Of a stretch of 64,000 bases of DNA, positions 17,521-25,898 are shown piece by piece. The notes beneath the pieces were generated by a model, which saw nothing but the letters and a program-made list of their open reading frames with translations, was not told where the DNA came from and did not search any database. Every line of letters begins with the position of its first letter. The first letter of the stretch is position 1. Source of the stretch: Commensalibacter intestini A911 (lineage in GTDB: Bacteria > Pseudomonadota > Alphaproteobacteria > Acetobacterales > Acetobacteraceae); NCBI RefSeq assembly GCF_000231445.1, contig NZ_AGFR01000007.1, positions 62,001-126,000 on the forward strand. The letters are read 5' to 3'. The translations under genes and the position numbers were made by a program.

Positions 17521-18030
17521 TTATGGAAACACAGTTCTTTGATAGTCATATTGATCGACTAATTTTCTTAATGCTTCAAATTCTTCATCTGTGCAGCTCT
17601 TAAGATATACTTTATTACCAACACTTCCATTAGAGACTTCATAAAAAACTTTATTGTTCCAATCTGCCTGACTAATCCCCAACCATAAAACTAATGTAAA
17701 AGGATAAGGTCTTTGATTTTGTGGTTTATCCGCATAATCTTTTAAATCTACATTTTGATTGAAATGGATTTCTACATCGCCAGTAGAAGGCGGATTACGA
17801 TGCAACGGTCCCCACCCTTTTTCATTCTTGTTAATCCAGTCTTGAACAACTTTCAATTCTTGTGGCGTTAAAGCACGTTTTTTATGCAACGGCCCAACAA
17901 CCAACTCTGCATTTACGACTGGTGAAAATGCAACGGGGACTAGTTCTTTACGAACCATTAACCACACGCCCAAGACAACCAAAACGCAAAAGGCTAAAAC
18001 TGACGTTAAAATAATATTTTGTTTACGCAT
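17521..18030 (-). CDS. Membrane-anchored protein of unknown function
   Basis: I do not recognise a family. The 169-residue protein starts MRKQNIILTSVLAFCVLVVLGVWL, a basic N-terminus and one hydrophobic helix (about residues 7-25). This suggests a signal anchor with the rest in the periplasm. The soluble part is polar and contains the phrases LTPQELKVVQDWINKN, WGPLHRNPPSTGD and LKSCTDEEFEALRKLVDQY, which have the feel of a small alpha/beta domain. It begins 11 bases after the DegT aminotransferase stop and ends at a terminator, so it is the last gene of that transcript. Confidence 0.7.
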   Translation of the reverse strand: MRKQNIILTSVLAFCVLVVLGVWLMVRKELVPVAFSPVVNAELVVGPLHKKRALTPQELKVVQDWINKNEKGWGPLHRNPPSTGDVEIHFNQNVDLKDYADKPQNQRPYPFTLVLWLGISQADWNNKVFYEVSNGSVGNKVYLKSCTDEEFEALRKLVDQYDYQRTVFP

Positions 18031-18041
18031 CGAAAAAGCCT

Positions 18042-19169
18042 TTATCCTTTGATCACATCAATAATTCTTAAAACCTCTTCATCCGTCAGTTCTGGATGAA
18101 TTGGCAATGCAAATATCTGTTTAGATATTTTTTCTGAAACTGGCAATACACTACCATCATGAGAATTACAATAAGCAGGTTGTAGATGCAAAGGCAAAGG
18201 ATAATAAATTGCTGATGGAATATTATCCTCTTTCAATTTGTTTTGTAATTTTGCACGCATTTGCTCATTTTCCAGCAAAATAGAATAAATCGCCCATGCA
18301 CTTTGACTTTGTGGCACTCTGACTGGCACATGCACAAGAGATGCAAGATGCTCGTCATATAAACATGCAATTTCTTCACGTCGTGCAATTTCACCATCAA
18401 AATAATCTAATTTAGCCAATAAAATAGCAGCTTGTAAGGTATCTAAACGGCCATTCATTCCCGTTCTCATCACTTGATAACGTGTTTTACCTTCCCCGTG
18501 GCTTCTTAATGAACGATATAACTCGGCTTTTTCCTCATCATTAGTAAAAATCGCTCCCCCATCACCATAACCACCAAAAGGTTTTGATGGAAAGAATGAA
18601 GTCACCGTCGCATCAGCTTCATTCCCTAATTTATGGCCTTGATAAACACCCCCAAAAGATTGTGCACAGTCATCTAATAAGAACATACGTTCTTGTTTAG
18701 CAATTTTACGCAATACATCCCATGGCGCTGGTTGACCAAAAAGATCAACACCAATAATTGCTTTTGGGGTTAACTTTCCTTCATTACGAACTTTTTGAAT
18801 ACATAGTTTTAAATGCGTTGGATCAATTTGAAAGGTTTCTGGATCAATATCCACAAAAACAGGCGTTGCCCCCAATACCAAAGGAACTTCTGCTGTTGCA
18901 GTATACGTAAATGCAGGAAGGAAAACAGCATCTCCAGAACCAACATTTTCAGCCATTAACGCAATTTGTATCGCATCTGTTCCAGATGAAACGCCAATAC
19001 AGAATTTTGCCCCAACATATAAAGCTAATCGCTCTTCTAACTCTTGAACCTCTGGCCCTAAAATAAACTGACAATGAGATAATACATGATCAACACGCTT
19101 CTTAACCGCATCACCCAAACGTTGTTGTTGTTTTTTTAAATCAAGAAAGAAGATTGGATTACTCATCAT
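18042..19169 (-). CDS. DegT/DnrJ/EryC1-family sugar aminotransferase
   Basis: PLP-dependent enzyme that aminates keto-sugar nucleotides for surface polysaccharides. The 375-residue length is typical. GVSSGTDAIQIALMA binds the cofactor phosphate, FLLDDCAQSFGGVYQG holds the ring-contacting Asp, and SFFPSKPFGGYGDGGA carries the Schiff-base lysine (Lys196). GKTRYQVMRTGMNGRLDTLQAAIL is the family's conserved C-terminal substrate segment. It is close to WbpE/WlbC-like enzymes that act on UDP-3-keto sugars, but the exact substrate cannot be told. A second ATG directly follows the first. The FlaA1/CapD-type dehydratase lies nearby on the same strand, with a VOC gene in between. Confidence 0.88.
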   Translation of the reverse strand: MMSNPIFFLDLKKQQQRLGDAVKKRVDHVLSHCQFILGPEVQELEERLALYVGAKFCIGVSSGTDAIQIALMAENVGSGDAVFLPAFTYTATAEVPLVLGATPVFVDIDPETFQIDPTHLKLCIQKVRNEGKLTPKAIIGVDLFGQPAPWDVLRKIAKQERMFLLDDCAQSFGGVYQGHKLGNEADATVTSFFPSKPFGGYGDGGAIFTNDEEKAELYRSLRSHGEGKTRYQVMRTGMNGRLDTLQAAILLAKLDYFDGEIARREEIACLYDEHLASLVHVPVRVPQSQSAWAIYSILLENEQMRAKLQNKLKEDNIPSAIYYPLPLHLQPAYCNSHDGSVLPVSEKISKQIFALPIHPELTDEEVLRIIDVIKG

Positions 19170-19242
19170 TGTTCTCTTTTTTTAAATAAATTTTTTGGCT
19201 TTATTTTTTAATATAAAGCCATTCAAAATATAGCCTATTCAA

Positions 19243-19626
19243 TTAACCTACTAAATAATAACCACAAAGTTTATTTCCATCAGGATCACGTAAATATGCT
19301 AAATACATTTTAACCCCACCGTTATCACGCACACCTGGAGGATCTTCAATAGATTTACCTCCATGTTCTACACCAGCCTGGTGCCATGCTTTGACCGCTT
19401 CAGCAGAATCTAAAGCAAAACCAATCGTTCCACCATTTGCAAAGGTTGCTGGCTTGCCATCAATAGGTGTCATCACTAAAAGAAACTGATTATCTTTGGC
19501 ATACATCAAAAGGCCTTTTTGACTATTTTTTGGCCCCTTCACACCCATCACATCAAATAATGCATCATAGAAAATCTTGGACTTATCGATATTATTGCTT
19601 CCAACAGTCACATGACTAAATAACAT
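19243..19626 (-). CDS. VOC-superfamily (glyoxalase-like) protein
   Basis: A 127-residue single VOC module pair, the size of small glyoxalase/bleomycin-resistance-type proteins. HVTVGSNNIDKSKIFYDALFD is the first beta-alpha-beta unit, TIGFALDSAEAVKAWHQAGVEHGG the second, and YLAYLRDPDGNKLCGYY the closing strand with the usual Asp-Pro-Asp-Gly-Asn turn. Metal ligands His5 and Glu are only partly evident. Upstream of the ATG, AGGAGGATTAAATG is a strong ribosome site. It is isolated by gaps of about 75 and 120 bases. The substrate is unknown. Confidence 0.85.
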   Translation of the reverse strand: MLFSHVTVGSNNIDKSKIFYDALFDVMGVKGPKNSQKGLLMYAKDNQFLLVMTPIDGKPATFANGGTIGFALDSAEAVKAWHQAGVEHGGKSIEDPPGVRDNGGVKMYLAYLRDPDGNKLCGYYLVG

Positions 19627-19748
19627 TTAATCCTCCTTTTTTATATTTGATGACAATGTTTGAGCTATAAAGTTATCATCAAGCATTATCTTTGATTAAA
19701 GAACTGTATCAGTAAATATTAAATCCTCAAAAGCAAACTTTATTCCTT

Positions 19749-21716
19749 TTAATTTGCATTTAACTTATGTTGGAATTCTGGCACTAATTGGTGAACAATA
19801 GCAAGCGCTTTCTCTATATTTTCTTGCTGACAAGCCTCGGCAATTTGATCAATTAAATCATTAACCTCTTGCAAATTAACAGTTCGAGGTGTTGCCATCA
19901 TTAGTCCAGCATGATCCGTCGGCATAGGAGCTTCACGACCATGAAACAACTCTTCAAATAATTTTTCACCAGGTCTTAACCCTGTAAATTCAATTTGAAT
20001 ATCCTCATCAGGTTTTAACCCTGCCAAACGAATTAACTGACGGGCTAAATCTAATATTTTAACAGGCTCGCCCATATCTAAAACAAAAATCCCACCGTTT
20101 CTTAACATCTGATCAGTCGCGGCATCCCCACCTTTATAAACCGTAGCACGAACACTCGCCTGCAATACTAAACCAACAGCCTCTGGCACAGTCATAAAGT
20201 AACGTTTCATTTCAGGGTCAGTGACTGTTAATGGGCCACCATGACGTAATTGTCTTCTAAATAATGGAACAACTGATCCTGTCGATCCCAAAACATTTCC
20301 AAAACGTACCGTAACACATCGCATCATACTATTTTGAGGAATATTAACGATTTTTTGTATTTGCTCAGGCTCATGATGAATAGCCATATCCAAAGCCTGA
20401 CAATACATTTCAGCAATGCGTTTCGATGTTCCCATTAAACTAGATGGATTAACAGCTTTATCCGTAGAGATCATAATCAGTGCTTTAACACCTGCCTCTG
20501 CAGCAGCCTTAGCAATAATACGCGTCCCAATAATATTCGTTAAAAATCCTTCAATCGGATTATTTTCAATCATTGGAACATGCTTTAATGCTGCTGCATG
20601 AAACACTATTTCTGGTTTATAATGTTGAAACACCGCTTGTATTCTAGCTTCATCACGAATATTCGCTAAAACAAGTTTACGTTCACCTTGTAGCTTCCAC
20701 TCTGTTAGCTCAACATTAATTCTCCATAACGCATATTCACTATGATCCAATAAGATCAACAGCTTTGGAGAAAGGCGTGCAATTTGTCTCACTAACTCAG
20801 AGCCAATACTTCCCCCTGCACCAGTCACAACAACCACACGATCTCGAATCATGAACTCCATACCCTCTTGATCTAAAGGAATCTGAGGTCTATTTAATAA
20901 TTCTTCTAATGCTATTGGTTGTAATTCAACATTACTTGCAGGTGCAAGATTCGTAAGGCTTGGCGTTCTTTGAACTTGAATTTTCCACTCTTCAGCAATC
21001 GACAATAATTGACGTAATTGAGGTCCCCTTAGCTCTCCACCTGTAATTACCAACGTAGAAGGCAATTTCTTTTGCTGATTTAATGTTGCTAAAGCTTCAG
21101 GTAACGCTTCTAAATCTCCAAAGATTGGCGCATTATGAATGCGATGCCCTTTACGACTTTGACGAAAAGAAATTAAACCAACAACGCGTAACGAATTTTG
21201 CACATCTCTTTTGGTTGCACGAATAAACAGGTCAATATCTTCATCACTACCAAGCAATAATATCTTTTGTTTTTTGTTACGATTAAGCTTAATATTTTCA
21301 GAAGTGCATAAACGATAACCTACGCGCCCTCCTCCCATCAAAACTAGCAATACAAGCGCATAAATAATTGGGAATGTAATCGATGGAGAGGAAAAACCTG
21401 TAAAATATAAAAGACAAGTAAATAACACAGAACTTGCAACAGAAGCAGCAGCAATATTTAATAAATCAGCAATTCCAGAAAAGCGCCAATATTGTTGTGG
21501 AATATGAAAAGGCAAACCACTAACCAATAATGTTAGCACACCACTGGTCAAGAACCATAACGGATGTAACAATCCCCCTTGAGGATCAGACAACCAACGA
21601 GCCAAGGGCGCTGCAATCGCTGCTAATATTGCATCCATGAGAATATTAACCACAATTCGATTATATCTCTTTGTTTGCTTTGTTGTCTCGGATAAATTAG
21701 ACTGTTGCAATGTCAT
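19749..21716 (-). CDS. Membrane-bound nucleotide-sugar 4,6-dehydratase/epimerase, FlaA1/WbpM/CapD family
   Basis: Converts UDP-GlcNAc-type sugars to 4-keto-6-deoxy forms, the entry to unusual amino sugars in surface glycans. The 655-residue protein has four N-terminal membrane helices (about 22-130). A CoA-binding-like Rossmann segment follows (KILLLGSDEDIDLF at 151), then the catalytic SDR domain with TGAGGSIGSE at 298. The motif MISTDKAVNPSSLMGTSKRIAE has Met-x-x-x-Lys in place of the usual Tyr-x-x-x-Lys, the known SMK variant of long WbpM-like enzymes. LRPGEKLFEEL is the C-terminal family motif. It diverges from the glycosyl-1-phosphate transferase gene. Confidence 0.92.
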   Translation of the reverse strand: MTLQQSNLSETTKQTKRYNRIVVNILMDAILAAIAAPLARWLSDPQGGLLHPLWFLTSGVLTLLVSGLPFHIPQQYWRFSGIADLLNIAAASVASSVLFTCLLYFTGFSSPSITFPIIYALVLLVLMGGGRVGYRLCTSENIKLNRNKKQKILLLGSDEDIDLFIRATKRDVQNSLRVVGLISFRQSRKGHRIHNAPIFGDLEALPEALATLNQQKKLPSTLVITGGELRGPQLRQLLSIAEEWKIQVQRTPSLTNLAPASNVELQPIALEELLNRPQIPLDQEGMEFMIRDRVVVVTGAGGSIGSELVRQIARLSPKLLILLDHSEYALWRINVELTEWKLQGERKLVLANIRDEARIQAVFQHYKPEIVFHAAALKHVPMIENNPIEGFLTNIIGTRIIAKAAAEAGVKALIMISTDKAVNPSSLMGTSKRIAEMYCQALDMAIHHEPEQIQKIVNIPQNSMMRCVTVRFGNVLGSTGSVVPLFRRQLRHGGPLTVTDPEMKRYFMTVPEAVGLVLQASVRATVYKGGDAATDQMLRNGGIFVLDMGEPVKILDLARQLIRLAGLKPDEDIQIEFTGLRPGEKLFEELFHGREAPMPTDHAGLMMATPRTVNLQEVNDLIDQIAEACQQENIEKALAIVHQLVPEFQHKLNAN

Positions 21717-21778
21717 CGTTCCATCTTTATAGCCTATAATACGTCATCCACTCTTATCATTTATTTATAAAAAAAACA

Positions 21779-22816
21779 ATGACCACTTTCTCATTTCATC
21801 TATTATTTTTAGCTTGGCTTATCGGAACTACTCTTTTATCGGCTATTATTGTGAAGACAATGGCTCGTATTGGAGTAATGGATAATCCTGTCGAACGCAG
21901 TTCTCATACTAAACCGACCCCTAAAGGTGGTGGCGTTGGCGTTATTACTGCATTTTTCATAGGCAGTATAATAATTTTTCCATTACTACATCAACCCTAT
22001 CTTTTCTCTATTATTGCTTTATTGGGAACCGTTGCATTTCTGTCCATTATTTCATGGCTAGATGACGTAAAACAATGGTCTGCTTTTATAAAACTTGCCG
22101 CACAAATTATATGCGCAATAATTGTTACATTGATTATCCCTTCTCTCTCTTTATTACAACAAACGCATTTTTTGTTACTACCTGTTTTCATTATTTGGTT
22201 GGTTTATATTACGAATGCATTTAATTTTATGGATGGATTAAATGGATTAGCTGCTGGAGTTGCAACAATTTGCTGTGCGTTCTTTTATTATCAAACACAA
22301 CAAATTGAATTCGGCCTGATTGCACTAGCTTTACTTTGTGGATTACTAGGTTTCTTACCATTTAACTATCCAAAAGCAGAGATTTTTATGGGGGACGTTG
22401 GTAGTCAAGCTTGTGGTCTACTCTTGGCAACACTTGCAATAACCCCATTAAACGATATTAATCATATCAGCATAAACAATATACCAACAGGATCAATATT
22501 AATATTTTTCTTATTATTTGGTATTATTTACGATGTTACGTTTACTTTAATTAGACGAGCAAGAGAAAAACAAGCACTCTTACAAGCACATCGCAGCCAT
22601 TTATATCAAATGGCACATCGTTGCCAAATTAATCCCGCTATTGTGACTTTAATTGAATGGGGATTTTGTACATGGGGTGGCTTACTAATTTTATTTATCC
22701 CATTAACAACATTACAAAATACAATCTGTGCTTATAGTTTACTTATTCTACCACAAATTCTTTGGACTATTTTTATTCTTTATAAAACAAGCCAATGTAA
22801 CATAAAAAAATGGTAG
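21779..22816 (+). CDS. Glycosyltransferase family 4, WecA/WbpL-like UDP-sugar:undecaprenyl-phosphate transferase
   Basis: Polytopic inner-membrane enzyme that loads the first sugar-1-phosphate onto undecaprenyl phosphate to start a surface polysaccharide. The 345-residue protein has about ten helices and the family's cytosolic motifs. These are HTKPTPKGGGVG, SWLDDVKQW (metal-binding Asp pair), NAFNFMDGLNGLAAG, FMGDVGSQACG and AHRSHLYQ. It is WecA/WbpL-like rather than MraY because it lies among nucleotide-sugar genes and lacks the MraY context. Its stop codon is part of a terminator stem. It is divergent from the dehydratase with 62 bases between. Confidence 0.88.
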   Translation: MTTFSFHLLFLAWLIGTTLLSAIIVKTMARIGVMDNPVERSSHTKPTPKGGGVGVITAFFIGSIIIFPLLHQPYLFSIIALLGTVAFLSIISWLDDVKQWSAFIKLAAQIICAIIVTLIIPSLSLLQQTHFLLLPVFIIWLVYITNAFNFMDGLNGLAAGVATICCAFFYYQTQQIEFGLIALALLCGLLGFLPFNYPKAEIFMGDVGSQACGLLLATLAITPLNDINHISINNIPTGSILIFFLLFGIIYDVTFTLIRRAREKQALLQAHRSHLYQMAHRCQINPAIVTLIEWGFCTWGGLLILFIPLTTLQNTICAYSLLILPQILWTIFILYKTSQCNIKKW

Positions 22817-22835
22817 GTCTTACAACCTACCATTT
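22808..22835. terminator. Rho-independent terminator overlapping the glycosyltransferase stop
   Basis: AAATGGTAGGT (22808-22818) pairs with ACCTACCATTT (22825-22835) around a six-base loop. The last codons and the stop of the glycosyltransferase lie in the left arm. TTTCTTAT follows on the plus strand. Confidence 0.75.
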
Positions 22836-22866
22836 CTTATAACTTACAATTAAAAACTATCGAATA

Positions 22867-23487
22867 CTATTTCTTTAATTTATTTAATTGTTGTTCATTC
22901 AAATCTTCTGTTGTTTCATTTGCAGATTTTGCAGATTTTTTTGCTTTTACAGCTTTTCCTTGTGCTTTTACAGCGTTATCACGAGCTTCTACAGCTTTTT
23001 GTAATTTAGCATCTGCAAATTTAATAGAAAAACCACCTGGTGCCCCTGCTAAACGACCACCCATTGTTTTAGTATCAATGCTAATTGAAACATTTTTACT
23101 ATTCTTTAGACTTGCAGCACCAACACCAACGCCTGCAGTTGCTTCACCACTAGCTGCAGCATAGTTTCCGGCAAAATCATAAAGATTTTTCAAATCATAT
23201 ACATGACCAGATGCTTGAGATTTAGAGAAACCAACAGCAACGATATCTCCACCTTTAATCGTGAACTTATAACTTTTACCGTGATACTTTAAAATACCAT
23301 CACCCCAAGTGTAACCAACACCAACATCAGCAGAATGGAAAGTCATATACACCGTTCCTGATGCTTTATTTGATGTTGCTGCAGGATGATTAACAGCTTT
23401 ATGCTCAGGTGCAGCAAAAGATTGATTGCTTAATGCTAAAGGTGCACTAATAAATGTTGCTGCTAATAATAAAGAAATTTTTTTCAT
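22867..23487 (-). CDS. Secreted protein with a beta-rich domain (EipA/DUF1134-like, tentative)
   Basis: A 206-residue exported protein with a clear signal peptide (MKKISLLLAATFISAPLALS...SFAAPE, cleavage near residue 26). The mature part (about 45-155) is rich in Gly, Ala and aromatic residues: VYMTFHSADVGVGYTWGDG, GHVYDLKNLYDFAGNYAAAS, EATAGVGVGAASLKNSKNV. This glycine-patterned beta sheet recalls EipA/DUF1134 periplasmic envelope proteins, but I cannot confirm the family. The tail (165-206) is a charged Lys/Ala/Glu helix (KAVKAKKSAKSANETTEDLN). It lies downstream of the MarR gene on the same strand, behind tandem repeats. Confidence 0.65.
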   Translation of the reverse strand: MKKISLLLAATFISAPLALSNQSFAAPEHKAVNHPAATSNKASGTVYMTFHSADVGVGYTWGDGILKYHGKSYKFTIKGGDIVAVGFSKSQASGHVYDLKNLYDFAGNYAAASGEATAGVGVGAASLKNSKNVSISIDTKTMGGRLAGAPGGFSIKFADAKLQKAVEARDNAVKAQGKAVKAKKSAKSANETTEDLNEQQLNKLKK

Positions 23488-23570
23488 AATAAAACTCTCA
23501 AAATAATTTTAAACTATATTCTTAGATTTATTTAACAATAAATATTTGAATAATTCAAGAGCTTAAAAAA

Positions 23571-23610
23571 AAACAATATTATTCTACAAGTGTAAAACAA
23601 TATTGTTCTA
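23571..23610. repeat. Tandem direct repeat with a palindromic copy, possible operator
   Basis: AAACAATATTATTCTA at 23571-23586 is repeated as AAACAATATTGTTCTA at 23595-23610, 24 bases apart centre to centre. The second copy contains the perfect 12-base palindrome AACAATATTGTT. The repeats lie upstream of the secreted-protein gene and just downstream of the MarR gene, so MarR binding is a reasonable guess. Confidence 0.45.
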
Positions 23611-23615
23611 TAATT

Positions 23616-23637
23616 AACTTAATGTTAAAATTAAGTT
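23616..23637. repeat. Inverted repeat downstream of the MarR gene
   Basis: AACTTAAT and ATTAAGTT are perfect eight-base arms around GTTAAA, 50 bases past the MarR stop. It may be a weak terminator or a second operator; the sequence alone does not decide. Confidence 0.3.
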
Positions 23638-23685
23638 TAATTCGTATTGAAAATTTTTTTATTTTATATCTAAAATTAAATGTGC

Positions 23686-24063
23686 TTAGTGTATTTTAGC
23701 GTTATCTACAGAAGCATTACCCATAATGGATTGAATATTTGCAAGATATTCAGCACCAGCATCCGTACGTTGAACTAAAACTGAGCGACGATCCATAGGA
23801 TCTGTTTTTCTTGAAAGAAAACCTAGTTCTTCTAAACGATCAAGAGCACGTGTAATTGCAGGTTTAGATACATGCAAATTAGCAGCAAGCCCTCTCACCG
23901 TTTGAACTGTATCATTTAGGTAGCAAATCAAAAAAACAGCCAACTGACGTGCTGACAAATCAGGAGCTTCTTGCCGAACCATTGTAGTAATTGTTTCTTT
24001 TAAGATAACAATTTGGCGTTCAGAAGAGAAATTTTCATTATTCATATTATTTAAACCATTCAT
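23686..24063 (-). CDS. MarR-family transcriptional regulator
   Basis: A 125-residue winged-helix repressor. The core is LSARQLAVFLICYLN, then the helix-turn-helix VRGLAANLHVSKPAITRALDRLEELGFLSRKTD, then the wing PMDRRSVLVQRTDAGAEYL with the DxRS motif of the family. It is shorter than the usual 140-160 residues, mostly at the C-terminus, so the dimerisation helices may be reduced. Two in-frame ATGs (24063 and 24045) are possible. Targets are unknown; the adjacent secreted-protein gene and the MarR gene itself are the obvious candidates. Confidence 0.88.
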   Translation of the reverse strand: MNGLNNMNNENFSSERQIVILKETITTMVRQEAPDLSARQLAVFLICYLNDTVQTVRGLAANLHVSKPAITRALDRLEELGFLSRKTDPMDRRSVLVQRTDAGAEYLANIQSIMGNASVDNAKIH

Positions 24064-24273
24064 TTTATCAAAACTGTATCAAGATTATTTCTGTATACTC
24101 AAGAAGTGAGTACTCTCAGTACAAAAATCAAGATTATGATCAAAATAATGTTTGTTACATCACAATTTTTAAAACATAATTACATACATTATAAATACTC
24201 TAAATGTTTTGTACAAATATTGGAATATAATTTTTTAAGTTTTATTAATTTTTTAATAAATTTTGAAATATAA

Positions 24274-24321
24274 AGGTAAGTTTTATTAAAATAATTCTTA
24301 CCTCTTCGTAATTATTACGAA
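24274..24321 (-). terminator. Probable terminator region of the CycA-like permease gene
   Basis: Immediately past the permease stop is the perfect palindrome TTCGTAATTATTACGAA (24305-24321). Beyond it, on the minus strand, AGGTAAG and CTTACCT (24303-24297 and 24280-24274) form a stem followed by TTTATATTTC. Confidence 0.5.
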
Positions 24322-24328
24322 AATAATC

Positions 24329-25741
24329 TTAATTTTTATTTATAGCTTGGTCCAGTAATACTTTCCAATCCTTTTTAACCTCTTGAGGAATCAACAAATA
24401 ACCGACACTCAATGAAGCAAACCATATCGCTCCTAAATATAAACCGATACGGGTATTGGATTGTAACGTTAATGTTAAAATCGTTAAAATCACAAAAATA
24501 ATACAAATCCAGCACGTAAAAATACCACCTGGCATTTTAAATAAAGATGCTTGATGACGCTCTGGATATTTTTTGCGATAACGAATATAAGATAATACAA
24601 TCAAAGACCATGTAAATAAAGTAATAATTGTTGCTACAGATGCAACCAGTGTAAAGGTATCAATAATACTTTTATTTCCAATAGCTAATAAAACAACTGC
24701 TGATAGCAAACAAATACAAGAAAAAAGTAGTCCGTTCACAGGAACTGCTGATTTTGATAAATTTGTAAAGAAACGAGGTGCTTTATTTAAGGATGCTAAC
24801 CCGTACAACATACGGCTACTTGAAAAAATACCACTATTTGTTGAAGACGCCGCTGAAGTCATAACAACGACATAAACAACTGCAGCTGCAGCTGGCAAAC
24901 CTGCAAACAAAAATAAAACAATAAATGGGCTTTTATTGGGATCAATACTATGCCAAGGAATAACCGCCATAATCACCAAAACAGCCAACACATAAAACAT
25001 AATAATTCGTAAGGGGATATTATTAATCGCTTTAGGTAAATTCTTAAAAGGATCCTTTGATTCTGCTGCAACTGTTCCTATTAACTCTACCCCAATAAAG
25101 GCAAAAGTCGCACTTTGAAATCCTGCTAAGAACCCTCTAAATCCATTTGGGAATAAATCTCCCCCATTTAATACATTGCTTAGAGAGGCAACTTCCCCTG
25201 TTGGTGCTTTAAAAGAGACTGCAATAAATGTACCGCCAACAATAATCAAAATACAAACAGCAACTACTTTAATAATTGCAAACCAAAATTCCATTTCACC
25301 AAATAACTTCACCGTGAGACTATTTAATGTATAAAATAAAAGAATACATACTAACGCTGGCACCCAAGATGGTAAATTAGGAAAAAACATATTCGTATAT
25401 CCGGCAATCGCGACTAAATCCGCGATTCCAACAACAACCCAACATAACCAATAAGACCATCCCAACAGAAATCCTGCATAAGGGCCCAGTAGTTCACTGA
25501 CAAAATCAACGAAAGATTTATAATTTAAATTAGAGAGTAAAAGTTCCCCTAACGCTCGCATAACCAAGAAAACGACAATACCAATCAACATATAAATAAA
25601 AACAATTGAAGGTCCTGCAAGTTGAATAGTACTCCCAGATCCTAAGAAAAGACCTGTTCCAATACACCCTCCAATTGCAATTAATTGTATATGACGATTG
25701 CTTAAATTCCGTTGCAAACTATCGTTTTGATCCTGATCCAT
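24329..25741 (-). CDS. cycA: D-serine/D-alanine/glycine permease, CycA-like
   Basis: Proton-coupled amino-acid permease of the AAT/APC family with 12 membrane helices. The 470-residue protein follows E. coli CycA closely as I remember it. Shared stretches include RNLSNRHIQLIAIGGCIGTGLF, GSTIQLAGPSI, RALGELLLSNLNYKSFVDF, LTVKLFGEMEFWFAIIKVVA, AAESKDPFKNLPKAIN and IPLRIIMFYVLAV. D-alanine, D-serine and glycine uptake is therefore the best guess, although related members carry other neutral amino acids. It is a single-gene transcript: terminator-like repeats follow, and about 150 bases separate it from the divergent helicase gene. Confidence 0.85.
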   Translation of the reverse strand: MDQDQNDSLQRNLSNRHIQLIAIGGCIGTGLFLGSGSTIQLAGPSIVFIYMLIGIVVFLVMRALGELLLSNLNYKSFVDFVSELLGPYAGFLLGWSYWLCWVVVGIADLVAIAGYTNMFFPNLPSWVPALVCILLFYTLNSLTVKLFGEMEFWFAIIKVVAVCILIIVGGTFIAVSFKAPTGEVASLSNVLNGGDLFPNGFRGFLAGFQSATFAFIGVELIGTVAAESKDPFKNLPKAINNIPLRIIMFYVLAVLVIMAVIPWHSIDPNKSPFIVLFLFAGLPAAAAVVYVVVMTSAASSTNSGIFSSSRMLYGLASLNKAPRFFTNLSKSAVPVNGLLFSCICLLSAVVLLAIGNKSIIDTFTLVASVATIITLFTWSLIVLSYIRYRKKYPERHQASLFKMPGGIFTCWICIIFVILTILTLTLQSNTRIGLYLGAIWFASLSVGYLLIPQEVKKDWKVLLDQAINKN

Positions 25742-25898
25742 ATAAAAGCCTTTATCACCCTATTAATTATAGTCGTAACACCTAAATTATTAAATAAGAG
25801 CCATCTATGATATATAGACTCTTAAAGCGAATTTAGTTATGCCATTTCTTTTCCTTATAGAATAGTATTTTTATCTACATTAAAATAAAGTGTTTTTT

